Shown in pieces: positions 1-8,273 of a DNA stretch of 46,851 bases; position 1 is the stretch's first letter, and every line of letters starts with the position of its first letter. A model generated the notes under the pieces. The model saw only the letters and a program-made list of their open reading frames with translations. It had not been told where the DNA came from and searched no databases. This DNA comes from Deltaproteobacteria bacterium (GTDB taxonomy: Bacteria > Myxococcota > Myxococcia > SLRQ01): assembly GCA_029210625.1 (NCBI GenBank), contig JARGFU010000031.1:1-46851 (forward strand). The letters run 5' to 3'. The translations under genes were made by a program, and so were the position numbers.

Positions 1-41
1 CGACCTCCTCGTTTCAAGGCCGCGCAGGATCGGCCTGGAGG

Positions 42-274
42 TCAGGCGCTACAAGGCGTCGTAGTTCGGACGGTTACGTGGCTACCGTCGGAGCTCACCG
101 ACCAGGGGGCCTGCTGGAGGTCGGGCGACCAGCCCTCATCGAGGAGGGAGGTCGAGCAGTCGGTGATCACCTCGACCTTGCCCGCCGGGCAGGAGAGGGC
201 TGCCGTGGCGTCAACCGGCGACAAGGCTCCGAAGAGGAGCAGGAGGGCCGCTAGAACCGGGGGGGGGCTCTCAT
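42..274 (-). pseudogene. small secreted protein, frame broken at a C9 tract
   Basis: Read on the minus strand, an ATG at 274-272 opens Met-Arg-Ala-Pro and stops at TAG a few codons later. The adjacent frame carries a convincing hydrophobic signal-peptide core (LAALLLLFGAL) followed by a short mature part with Cys residues, ending at TGA 44-42. The two frames join across nine consecutive C (259-267). One more C would give a continuous 77-residue secreted protein. The span is 233 bases, one short of a multiple of three, which agrees. It could be a decayed gene, a homopolymer sequencing error, or a slippage-switched gene. No family is recognised. Nothing else is supported in 1-41 or 275-458 apart from the leader of the next operon. 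Confidence 0.4.
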
Positions 275-458
275 CTTGCCGACACCGTCCTCTCTCCTGC
301 GGGGAGGCGAACCGAAGGGAGCGTGACAGGTCGGTGTGGGTATCGTGTGATCGGGCCCCCCGCCCACTCGCGGATCAGTCTAGGCGATCGGGGATCGCCC
401 TGTCGCTGTAGGAGATGTAGGGAATGGTCGCCCATCTGGGATACCCTGCGGCCCGACG

Positions 459-1547
459 ATGAAGCACCCCGAGATCCCCGGCCGTCAGGCCGCCATCGAC
501 GCTCACCGGGCCGCCGGTGGAGGCCTCGCGGCGGTCTATCCCATCCACCCCCCGCGGGCCCTCCTGCGCGCCTTCGGCCTCCTGCCGGTGGAGATCTGGG
601 GGCCGCCGGGCGTCGACTGTGCCCGGGCCGACGGGCACGTGCAGGCCTACGCCTGCTCGATCGTCCGGGGCGGGCTGGCCTTCCTCCTCGACGGCAAGCT
701 CGACGACGCCGACCTGATCCTGGTGCCGCACGGCTGCGACAGCCTCCAGGGGCTGGGCAGCGTGCTCATCGACTTCGTGAAGCCGAAGGCCCCGGTCGAG
801 ACCTTCTACCTGCCGCGAGGCGCGGAAGGAGGGCCCTCGCGGGCCTTCGTGAAGGAGGAGCTGCGCCGCTTGCACGACAGCCTGGTGAAGCTCACCGGCA
901 AGCAGCCCACCGAGGCCGAGCTCCTCGAGGCGCTGGAGCGTGAGGTGGACGCCGACGATCTCCTGGCCGCGCTGCTGGCCGGCCGGCGCAGGCTCGAGCT
1001 CTCGAACGCGGAGTTCTACCGGCTGGTGCGCGCCCGCGAGTACCTGCCGGCGGAGGACTTCTCCCGGATCGTCCGAGAGGTCCTCGAGGGGGCGAGCGAG
1101 GAGGAGAGCGGGGCGCCCGGCGTCGTCCTCTCGGGGCTGGTGCCCGAGCCCAGGGCGCTGCTCGAGCTCTTCGACGAGGCCGGGGTGCTGATCGTGGGCG
1201 ACGACCTCTGCAGCAGCGGGCGGCGGCTCTATCCGGCGGGGGAGGGGAGCGACGCGCTGGCCCGCATGGCCGACCGGCTGATGTCGGCGGCCCCCGACTC
1301 CACCCGGGGGGACGGGGTGCAGGCCCGCGCCGACCACCTGCTCGGCCTCTGCGCGGCCGGCGGGGCGAAGCAGACGCTCTTCCTCATCGTGAAGTTCTGC
1401 GAGCCGGAGCTCTTCTACCTGCCGCAGCTGCGCGAGGCGCTCACCGCCGGCGGGGTCGCCAGCCAGGTGCTGGAGGTGGACGTGACCACGCCGCTCGCGG
1501 ATCAGACCCGCACCCGGATCGAGGCCATGCTGGAGGTGATGTCATGA
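459..1547 (+). CDS. 2-hydroxyacyl-CoA dehydratase-family subunit, smaller (HgdB/BcrB-like)
   Basis: A 362-residue protein of the family that includes the D-component of (R)-2-hydroxyacyl-CoA dehydratases and class I benzoyl-CoA reductases. These enzymes use a [4Fe-4S] cluster in each subunit to accept a high-energy electron. Candidate cluster cysteines are C54, C66 in YACS, C93 in PHGCDS, and one near residue 247 in GDDLCSSG. This is the family's usual pattern of Cys spread over the two lobes. The ATG at 459 gives a full-length N-terminus. Its stop overlaps the next start by 4 bp, so the two subunits are probably translationally coupled in equal amounts. The substrate cannot be read from sequence. 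Double-cubane cluster proteins are relatives and a possible alternative. Confidence 0.85.
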   Translation: MKHPEIPGRQAAIDAHRAAGGGLAAVYPIHPPRALLRAFGLLPVEIWGPPGVDCARADGHVQAYACSIVRGGLAFLLDGKLDDADLILVPHGCDSLQGLGSVLIDFVKPKAPVETFYLPRGAEGGPSRAFVKEELRRLHDSLVKLTGKQPTEAELLEALEREVDADDLLAALLAGRRRLELSNAEFYRLVRAREYLPAEDFSRIVREVLEGASEEESGAPGVVLSGLVPEPRALLELFDEAGVLIVGDDLCSSGRRLYPAGEGSDALARMADRLMSAAPDSTRGDGVQARADHLLGLCAAGGAKQTLFLIVKFCEPELFYLPQLREALTAGGVASQVLEVDVTTPLADQTRTRIEAMLEVMS

Positions 1548-2896
1548 GCGCGAAGTATCCGCGGGCCGAGACCAGCGGCCTGAAGAAGGCGCAGTACCTC
1601 CTGGGCGCCAAGGTCGCGGGCGGCGCCCTGCTCAAGCTCGACCGGATGAAGCTGGCGCGGAAGCTCGCCCGCCCCCCGAAGCCCGGCCCCTTCGGGCCGC
1701 CCCTGAAGTCCTCGGCCTGGCTCAAGGAGCTGATCACCGGCCACTACCTCAAGGGCCGCTTCGCCAGCGGCGCGCGGCCCGTGGCCTGGGTCACCAGCGG
1801 CGCGCCGGTCGAGCCCCTCATCGCCCTGGGCTTCTTCCCGATCTACCCGGAGAACCACGGGGCGGTCTGCGGGATCCGCCGCAGCGCCGAGGAGATCTGC
1901 GAGGAGGCGGAGAGCGCCGGCTACAGCCGGGACATCTGCTCCTACGCCCGCACCGACATCGGCAGCATGCTCTCGGGCAAAACCCCGGTGGGCCGCCTGC
2001 CGCCGCCGGACCTGCTCGTCTGCTGCACCAACATCTGCCAGACGGTGCTGCTCTGGTACCGGGTGCTCGCCCAGCACTTCGGCTGCCCCCTGGTGAACAT
2101 CGACACCCCCTTCCTCTACGGCGAGGCGCAGGAGCACCAGATCGCCTTCGTGGAGAAGCAGCTCGAGGAGCTGGTGCGGGCCGCCGAGGAGGTGTCGGGC
2201 AACCGCCTGACCGAGAAGAAGCTTCACCAGGTGACGCGCTACTCCAAGCAGGCGACCGAGCTCTGGGCCCAGATCATCCAGATGGGCCGGCACCGCCCGG
2301 CGCCGATCACCGCCTTCGATCAGTTCATCCACCTAGCGCCCATCGTCGAGATGCGCGGCGAACCCTTCACCGTCGACTACTACGGCGCCCTCCTCGAGGA
2401 GCTGCAGGAGCGGGCGGCGCAGGGGGTCGGCGCCCTGAAGGAGGAGAAGATCCGCCTCGTCTGGGACAACCTCCCGGTCTGGCACAAGGTGCGCTGGCTC
2501 TCGGAGGTGCTGGCCGAGTCGAACGCCACCCTGGTGGCCTCGACCTACACCAACGCCTGGGGTGAGCTCACCGAGTTCATCGATCCCGAGAACCCCATGC
2601 GCTCGGCGGCGCTGACCTACCTCCACCCGATCCTCAACCGCGGCACCGGCCACAAGCTCTCCCTGATGAAGGGGATGGTGGAGTCCTTCGAGGCGGACGG
2701 CGTCATCCTCCACTCGGATCGCTCCTGCAAGCCCTACTCGATCGGCCAGGTCGATCAGCGGGAGCGCCTCACCAAGGAGGCGGGGGTGCCCGCGCTCCTG
2801 CTGGAGGCGGACCACAACGATCCCCGGGCCTTCTCCGAGGAGCAGTCGCGGGCGCGGGTCGAGGCCTTCCTCGAGGTGGTGGAGGCGAAGGCGTGA
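1544..2896 (+). CDS. 2-hydroxyacyl-CoA dehydratase-family subunit, larger
   Basis: A 450-residue partner of the preceding gene. The C-terminal part contains the family's typical stretch GVILHSDRSCKP (Cys near residue 395) followed by LLEADHNDPRAFSEEQ, as in HgdA/HgdB and FldB/FldC proteins. Further candidate iron-sulfur ligands are C109, C119, C132 and the C160-C161/C165 group. With the upstream subunit it should form the heterodimeric dehydratase/reductase that receives electrons from the activase encoded next. Such enzymes are oxygen-sensitive, which suggests anaerobic or microaerobic use. The ATG overlaps the upstream stop (ATGA) and its own stop overlaps the next GTG start by 4 bp. Confidence 0.87.
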   Translation: MSAKYPRAETSGLKKAQYLLGAKVAGGALLKLDRMKLARKLARPPKPGPFGPPLKSSAWLKELITGHYLKGRFASGARPVAWVTSGAPVEPLIALGFFPIYPENHGAVCGIRRSAEEICEEAESAGYSRDICSYARTDIGSMLSGKTPVGRLPPPDLLVCCTNICQTVLLWYRVLAQHFGCPLVNIDTPFLYGEAQEHQIAFVEKQLEELVRAAEEVSGNRLTEKKLHQVTRYSKQATELWAQIIQMGRHRPAPITAFDQFIHLAPIVEMRGEPFTVDYYGALLEELQERAAQGVGALKEEKIRLVWDNLPVWHKVRWLSEVLAESNATLVASTYTNAWGELTEFIDPENPMRSAALTYLHPILNRGTGHKLSLMKGMVESFEADGVILHSDRSCKPYSIGQVDQRERLTKEAGVPALLLEADHNDPRAFSEEQSRARVEAFLEVVEAKA

Positions 2897-3681
2897 GGCA
2901 GGAGATCGTCGGGCTGGGCGTGGACGCGGGCTCGACCACCACCAAGCTGGTGGGGGTCGACGGCCGGGGAGAGCGCATCTTCGATCGGATCGAGCCGACC
3001 CGGCCGCAGCTGCAGCTGCAGGTGAAGGGGCTCCTGGCCGTCGCCCGGGCCTCGGGCGCGAAGGAGGGGACCCCGGTGGTGGCCACCGGCTACGGCCGCA
3101 AGCTGGTCGAGGACGCCGACAAGCGGGTCACGGAGATCACCTGCCACGCGCGGGGCGTCTTCCGCAGCGTCCACCACGGCGGCACGCTCATCGACATCGG
3201 CGGGCAGGACGCCAAGGCGATCCGCTTCGACGACAAGGGCGCGGTGCAGGACTTCGCCATGAACGACAAGTGCGCGGCGGGCACCGGGCGCTTCCTGGAG
3301 GTGGTGGCCGGGCGCCTGGGCCACGATCTCGACGAGTTCGCCCACCTGGCCGCGAACGCCGGCGAGACCACCGCCATCTCCAGCACCTGCACGGTCTTCG
3401 CCGAGTCGGAGATCATCTCGCTGATCGCCCAGGGGGAGACCATCGAGGCCATCGCCCGCGGCCTGCACACCTCCCTGATGGGGCGGATCGCGGCGCTGGC
3501 CCGCAGCGTGACGGTCACGCCGCCCCTGCTCCTCTCGGGGGGCGTGGCCCGCTCGCCGGCGGCGCAGCGCTACCTCGGCGAGGCGCTGGGGCTGCCGGTG
3601 GAGGTGCCCGAGGGGCCCCAGCTGATGGGCGCCTACGGCGCGGCCCTGATGGCGCTGGACATCGCCGACGGAAGGGGTTGA
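2893..3681 (+). CDS. acyl-CoA dehydratase activase (BadF/BadG/HgdC ATPase family)
   Basis: A 262-residue ASKHA-fold ATPase. The phosphate-binding motif GVDAGSTTTKLVG is at residues 9-21, GGQDAK at 103-108, and the cluster-binding helices carry C127 (NDKCAAGTGRF) and C166 (SSTCTVFAESE). In this family a homodimer holds one [4Fe-4S] cluster between these two cysteines and uses ATP hydrolysis to fire a low-potential electron into the dehydratase. The length is normal for HgdC/FldI. The start is GTG, overlapping the preceding TGA. The position directly after both subunits confirms the system. A ferredoxin or flavodoxin donor is not encoded here. Confidence 0.92.
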   Translation: MRQEIVGLGVDAGSTTTKLVGVDGRGERIFDRIEPTRPQLQLQVKGLLAVARASGAKEGTPVVATGYGRKLVEDADKRVTEITCHARGVFRSVHHGGTLIDIGGQDAKAIRFDDKGAVQDFAMNDKCAAGTGRFLEVVAGRLGHDLDEFAHLAANAGETTAISSTCTVFAESEIISLIAQGETIEAIARGLHTSLMGRIAALARSVTVTPPLLLSGGVARSPAAQRYLGEALGLPVEVPEGPQLMGAYGAALMALDIADGRG

Positions 3682-3685
3682 GGAC

Positions 3686-5014
3686 GTGTCGAAGGGAATG
3701 CTGGAGCTGCGCTTCGCGATCGAGGAGCGAGGGTCGAGCAGCCGCCGGGAGGTCCTCGGCGGCCTGACCACCTTCCTCACGATGGCCTACATCGCCTTCG
3801 TCAACCCGGCGATCCTCTCGGCCGGCGGCATGCCGCGGGAGGGGGCCTTCCTCGCCACCTGCCTCGCGGCGGCGGTCGGCTGCCTCCTGATGGGGCTGCT
3901 GGCCAACCTCCCGGTGGCGCTGGCGCCGGGCATGGGGCTCAACGCCTTCTTCGCCTTCGGGATCTGCCTGGGGGCCGGAGTGCCCTGGCAGACGGCGCTG
4001 GGGATCGTCTTCTGGAGCGGCGTGCTCTTCCTCCTGCTGACGGTCACCGGCGCCCGCCGGGCCATCGTCAAGGCGATCCCGAAGAGCCTCCGCTTCGCCG
4101 CCGCCGCCGGCATCGGCCTCTTCCTGGCCCTCATCGGGCTGGAGCACGCCGGGCTGGTGATCGATCACCCGGTCACCCTCGTGACCCTGGCCTCGCCCAC
4201 CAGCGCGCCGATCCTGGTCGCCCTCTTCGGGCTGGCGGTCGGCGTCGTGCTGATGGCCCGGGGCGTGATCACGGCGGTCTTCTGGAGTCTCCTGGCCTCG
4301 ACGCTCCTCGCCCTGATCCTCGGGGTCGTGCCGCTGCCGGAGGCGGTGCTGGCGCTGCCCACGGGATCGCTGCCGGGGGCCGAGATCGACCTCCTGGGCG
4401 CGCTGAAGCTGCAGTACCTGCCCCTGATCTTCGTCGTGCTCTTCTTCGACGTCTTCGACACCCTCGGCACCCTGCTCGGGGTCAGCCACGAGGCCGGGCT
4501 CCTGGACGAGGAGGGTGAGCTGCCCGTCCTCGATCGCGCGATGGGCGCCGACGCCGGGGCGACCCTGGCGGGCGCGCTCCTGGGGACCTCGACCGTGACC
4601 TCCTACATCGAGTCGGGGGCCGGGGTGGCGGTGGGCGCCCGCACCGGCCTCGCGGCGCTGGTCACCGGCGCCGCCTTCCTCCTGCTGATGCCCTTCGCGC
4701 CCCTCGCGGCGGTGGTGGGGGCGCCCATCGAGGGCGGCCTGCACCCGGTGACCGCGCCGGCGCTGATCCTGGTGGGCGTCCTGATGGCCCGTACCCTCGC
4801 CGAGATCCCCTGGAAGGAGACCCTCGAGGGGGTGCCGGCCTTCTTCACCGTCGTGCTGATGCCCCTGACCTTCAACATCACCCACGGGCTGGCCGCCGGC
4901 ATCGTCTGCTGGGCCGGGATGCGGCTGGTGGCGGGGCGCGGGCGGGAGGTGCACTGGGTGCTCTACCTGATCTGTGGGCTCATCGTGCTGCGGTACGCGC
5001 TGCTGGCGGTCTAG
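3686..5014 (+). CDS. NCS2 family permease (AzgA-like purine transporter)
   Basis: A 442-residue polytopic membrane protein. The N-terminus RREVLGGLTTFLTMAYIAFV with the following NPAIL and the APGMGLNAFFAF segment are characteristic of the AzgA branch of nucleobase:cation symporters (adenine, guanine, hypoxanthine). FFDVFDTLGTLLG in the middle is the conserved region carrying substrate-binding residues. The translation start is GTG 4 bp after the activase stop, so it belongs to the same operon. Its pairing with a 2-hydroxyacyl-CoA dehydratase system is unexpected, and either it imports a purine-related substrate or the link is only transcriptional. Confidence 0.88.
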   Translation: MSKGMLELRFAIEERGSSSRREVLGGLTTFLTMAYIAFVNPAILSAGGMPREGAFLATCLAAAVGCLLMGLLANLPVALAPGMGLNAFFAFGICLGAGVPWQTALGIVFWSGVLFLLLTVTGARRAIVKAIPKSLRFAAAAGIGLFLALIGLEHAGLVIDHPVTLVTLASPTSAPILVALFGLAVGVVLMARGVITAVFWSLLASTLLALILGVVPLPEAVLALPTGSLPGAEIDLLGALKLQYLPLIFVVLFFDVFDTLGTLLGVSHEAGLLDEEGELPVLDRAMGADAGATLAGALLGTSTVTSYIESGAGVAVGARTGLAALVTGAAFLLLMPFAPLAAVVGAPIEGGLHPVTAPALILVGVLMARTLAEIPWKETLEGVPAFFTVVLMPLTFNITHGLAAGIVCWAGMRLVAGRGREVHWVLYLICGLIVLRYALLAV

Positions 5015-5017
5015 CCC

Positions 5018-5950
5018 ATGCGAGCTCTTCGCTTCGAGGGTGAACACCCCAGGGTGGCCACGGTGGACACGCCGGTTCCCGGTCCAGGCGAGGCCCTGGT
5101 GAAGGTCCGCCTGGCCGGGGTCTGCAACACCGACCTCGAGATCGTCCGGGGCTACATGGGCTTCACGGGCACCCTCGGCCACGAGTTCGTGGGGGAGCTC
5201 GCGGACGGCCAGCGGGTGGTGGGCGAGATCAACCTGGGCTGCGGCGCCTGCCCGGCCTGCGCGGCGGGCCTCTCCCGTCACTGCCCCACGCGAACCGTGC
5301 TGGGGATCCTCGGCAAGGACGGCGCCTTCGCCGAGCTGCTCACCCTGCCGGAGCGGAACCTCCACCCGGTCCCGGCGTCGATCACGGACGAGCAGGCGGT
5401 CCTGGTCGAGCCCCTGGCGGCGGCCCTGGAGATCCTCGATCAGGTGACGATCGAGCCCGCGACGCGGGTGCTCCTCCTCGGCGCCGGCAAGCTCGGCCAG
5501 CTCATCGCCCGGGTGATCGCGAGCACCGGCGCCCGCCTCACCGTCCTCGGACGCAGCCCGGCCAAGCTGAACCTCCTGGAGGCCGAGGGGATCGCGGTCA
5601 CGACCGAGCCGCCGCCGGCGGGGTCCCAGGACCTGGTGATCGAGGCGACCGGCAACCAGGCCGGGCTCGAGCTCGCCCTCCAGGCGGTGCGCCCGCGAGG
5701 CACGGTCGTGCTCAAGAGCACCTTCGCCGGCACCCACACCTGGAACGCGGCCAAGGTGGTCATCGACGAGCTCACGATCGTGGGCTCGCGCTGCGGGCGC
5801 TTCGAGGCGGCCCTGCGCTGGCTGGAGGAGACCGGCGCGGATCTCTCGCCCCTCGTCTCCGATCGCTTCCCGCTCTCGAGAGGAGACGCCGCCCTCGACC
5901 GCGCGGCCGAGGACGGCGTCCTCAAGGTGCTGCTGGATCCGGCCGGCTGA
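5018..5950 (+). CDS. zinc-dependent MDR alcohol/threonine dehydrogenase-like
   Basis: A 310-residue medium-chain dehydrogenase/reductase. C36 (GVCNTD) and H55-E56 (GHEF) fit the catalytic zinc site. C75, C78, C81 and C89 form the structural zinc lobe. The Rossmann nucleotide motif GAGKLGQ lies near residue 154. It is shorter than typical 340-350-residue family members. It starts 3 bp after the permease stop and completes the five-gene operon. It converges on the next gene with a 4 bp gap. The substrate is unknown. Oxidation of a hydroxy compound or sugar alcohol feeding the upstream pathway is an inference only. Confidence 0.85.
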   Translation: MRALRFEGEHPRVATVDTPVPGPGEALVKVRLAGVCNTDLEIVRGYMGFTGTLGHEFVGELADGQRVVGEINLGCGACPACAAGLSRHCPTRTVLGILGKDGAFAELLTLPERNLHPVPASITDEQAVLVEPLAAALEILDQVTIEPATRVLLLGAGKLGQLIARVIASTGARLTVLGRSPAKLNLLEAEGIAVTTEPPPAGSQDLVIEATGNQAGLELALQAVRPRGTVVLKSTFAGTHTWNAAKVVIDELTIVGSRCGRFEAALRWLEETGADLSPLVSDRFPLSRGDAALDRAAEDGVLKVLLDPAG

Positions 5951-5954
5951 TCCG

Positions 5955-8180
5955 CTACTGGCAGATCCCCGGGCAGTCGGCGCCACCCGCGTTCGGGTCG
6001 CAGTCGTCGCTCGGGTCGTCGACGCAGAGGAGACCCTGGGCGCAGGGCAGCCCGGCGAAGCCGCCGCAGGCGTCGCCCACCTGACCCACGCAGCTCGGAT
6101 CGCCCGAGGCGCAGGTGGCGTCGGGCTCGCAGATCCCGGCGCAGTCGGCGCCGGTGGCCGGGTCGCAGTTGTCGGTCGGATCGTCCACGCAGACGTGGCC
6201 CGGGGCGCAGGGTACGCCGGCGAAGCCGCCGCAGAAGTCCCCGGTGACGCCGCAGGCCGGGATGCTGCTCCGGCACTGGCCCCAGGCGTCGCAGGACTTC
6301 AGGACGGCGGTCTCGGCGCAGGTGGGATCGTTCGGATCACAGAGGGTGCAGCCCTCGCCGCAGGCCTTCCCCCGGCAGGGATCGTAGGGGAGGCCGTCGG
6401 TCTGGCAGACGCCGTACACCATGCAGGGGGCACCGCAGGGCATCGTCGGATCGTTGGCGCAGTCGGGGCACCAGGTCTCCATGATGCAGTAGGCGCCGGA
6501 GGGGCAGTCGGCGTCGGCCTGGCACTCCGAGGGCGGCGCGTTGGTGCCGCACTCGGGGAAGGCCCAGCTGCAGCCGCCGCTGGCGTCGCACCACTTCACC
6601 ACGTCGGTCTCGGCGCAGCTGGCGTCGGCGGGGTCGCAGAGCTGGCAGGTGTCGCCGCAGGCCTTGCCGGCGCAGGGCTGGTAGGTCCCGCCGCAGGCCG
6701 GCGGAGCGCCGCCGGCGGTGGCGCTGCAGGCGCCGTTCGCGTCGCAGAAGCCCATCAGGCCGTCGGGGGTGGCGCAGAGCTCACCGCAGGGGAGCCCCGC
6801 GCAGTCGCTGCTGGTGGGCTGGCAGGCCCAGCCGGCGTAGCAGGGCATGGCGCAGGCCGGATCGGCGTCGACGCAGGGCGGGCAGTACTCGTAGGGGAGG
6901 CAGGCCTCGCCCGGCGCGCAGTCGGCGTCGGCGTTGCACTCGGGCGGCGGCACCACGCCCCCGCACTCCACGGCGCCGGAGGGGTCGGGCATCACGCAGG
7001 CGCCCCAGCCATCGCAGACGCCCATCACCGCGGCGCAGCCCTGGTTCGGGTCGGCGGGATCGGTGGCGTCGCAGGGGTTGCAGAGCTCGCCGCAGAGCTT
7101 CCCGGCGCAGGGGTCGCCCGGCGTGGGGAGGCAGACGCCGTGGCTGTAGCAGACTCCGTCGCAGGTCGGGTCGTTCGGATCGGAGCAGCCGGTGCACCAG
7201 GCCTCGCCCACGCAGATCTCGCCCGGGGCGCAGTCGAGGTCGCCCTGACACTCGGGGGGCGGGGGCGGGAGGATGCCGCAGTCGACCTGGGCCGGGTCGG
7301 CGTAGACGCAGGCCCCGAAGCCGTCGCAGGTCATCAGCACGCCGGGCTCGACGCAGCTCGTGGCGTCGGGCGGACAGAGGGAGCAGGGCTCGCCGCAGGC
7401 CGCGCCGGCGCAGGGGACGTAGGCGCCACAGGTGGGCTGGTTCATGCCGCAGAGGCCGGCGTCGTTGCAGGTGAGGACCACCGCGGGCTCGAGGCAGCCG
7501 GTGGCGTCCGGCGGGCAGAGGCTGCAGGTGTCGCCGCAGGCCAGGCCGGCGCAGGGATCGTAGGCGCGGCCGGCGCAGGTGCTGCCGTCGACATCCGGCG
7601 CGCCGGGCACGCAGGCGCCGTTCGCGTCGCAGTAGGTGGGCGCCCCCATCGGGATGCAGCTCGGGTCGCCGTCGGGGCAGGTGTTGCAGGGCTCACCGCA
7701 GGCGCGCCCGAAGCAGGGGGCCGAGATGTCGATGGCCCCGTAGTTGGAGAAGTGCCGCAGGTTGCCGGTGAGGGTCCGGGCCGCGGGATCGTAGGTGCTG
7801 CCCTCGATCACCTGCGGGGCGGCGCCGTCGAGGTTCGCCAGCACCAGGGTGCCGCCGGGCTGGTAGTCACCCACGTCGAAGCGCATCGTTACCGGGCCGT
7901 CGAAGGTCAGGCCCTCGGGCCCCAGGCGGTAGGCGCGCCCCACCAGGCCGGTGGGCGTGAGGTCGGAGAAGCCGACGGTCACCAGGGTGCCCTCGGCGAC
8001 CGCGCCCCGGGTGAAGTCGACCGTCAGGCGGCCGTCGGGGCTCACCGCGACGCGGGTGCCGCCCTCGATCGTGGTCTCGGTCTCCTCCTGGACCGCGTTC
8101 TCCACGGGGCAGCCGGCCGAGAGCAGGAGCAGCCCGGTACAGCCCAGGGCAGCAGCCAGATTCCAGTACTTCCGCTTCAT
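5955..8180 (-). CDS. Cys-rich repeat lipoprotein with ZU5-like N-terminal domain
   Basis: A 741-residue exported lipoprotein. The N-terminal signal ends in LLLLSAGC with lipidated C24. Residues of about 45-150 resemble a ZU5-type beta domain (RLGPEGLTFDGPVTMRF, then HFSNYGAI), common in Myxococcota lipoproteins. The rest is a long array of Cys-rich modules built on PCAGxxCGxxC, a short LC spacer, and CDAxGxC. The modules are partly degenerate and interleaved with CxxDxDCxxGExC units. Many disulfides are expected, implying an extracellular location. A strong SD (GGAGGGAAACGAG) precedes the ATG. The catalytic function, if any, is unknown, and a structural or ligand-binding surface protein is most likely. 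Confidence 0.8.
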   Translation of the reverse strand: MKRKYWNLAAALGCTGLLLLSAGCPVENAVQEETETTIEGGTRVAVSPDGRLTVDFTRGAVAEGTLVTVGFSDLTPTGLVGRAYRLGPEGLTFDGPVTMRFDVGDYQPGGTLVLANLDGAAPQVIEGSTYDPAARTLTGNLRHFSNYGAIDISAPCFGRACGEPCNTCPDGDPSCIPMGAPTYCDANGACVPGAPDVDGSTCAGRAYDPCAGLACGDTCSLCPPDATGCLEPAVVLTCNDAGLCGMNQPTCGAYVPCAGAACGEPCSLCPPDATSCVEPGVLMTCDGFGACVYADPAQVDCGILPPPPPECQGDLDCAPGEICVGEAWCTGCSDPNDPTCDGVCYSHGVCLPTPGDPCAGKLCGELCNPCDATDPADPNQGCAAVMGVCDGWGACVMPDPSGAVECGGVVPPPECNADADCAPGEACLPYEYCPPCVDADPACAMPCYAGWACQPTSSDCAGLPCGELCATPDGLMGFCDANGACSATAGGAPPACGGTYQPCAGKACGDTCQLCDPADASCAETDVVKWCDASGGCSWAFPECGTNAPPSECQADADCPSGAYCIMETWCPDCANDPTMPCGAPCMVYGVCQTDGLPYDPCRGKACGEGCTLCDPNDPTCAETAVLKSCDAWGQCRSSIPACGVTGDFCGGFAGVPCAPGHVCVDDPTDNCDPATGADCAGICEPDATCASGDPSCVGQVGDACGGFAGLPCAQGLLCVDDPSDDCDPNAGGADCPGICQ

Positions 8181-8243
8181 CTCGTTTCCCTCCAGGAAGA
8201 GTGCGACCGTTCGAGAGCTTGGTTGCCGAAGGGCCGCTCGACC

Positions 8244-8273
8244 TTCAAAAATAACAGGGGCGCTCAGGGCGCC
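8244..8273 (-). terminator. candidate intrinsic terminator after anti-sigma gene
   Basis: On the minus strand GGCGC-CCTGA-GCGCC forms a short GC-only hairpin (8273-8259). It is followed by CCTGTTATTTTTG, the only T-rich stretch in this area. The stop codon of the FecR-domain gene lies in the loop. The stem is only 5 bp, so confidence is moderate. Confidence 0.45.

Noticed and set aside
459-3681. Assignment as benzoyl-CoA reductase
   Set aside because: Family membership is clear, but the other two subunit genes of a four-subunit BcrABCD enzyme are absent and there is a single activase, which fits the dehydratase or double-cubane branch better.
5018-5950. Alcohol dehydrogenase of the microcompartment pathway
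   Set aside because: It is over 30 kb from the BMC genes, belongs to another operon, is a zinc MDR rather than an iron-type enzyme, and has no targeting helix.
6000-7700. Regularly spaced similar DNA blocks resembling a CRISPR array
   Set aside because: The blocks are in frame, diverged, and encode Cys-rich protein modules. Spacing is irregular and no cas gene is present.
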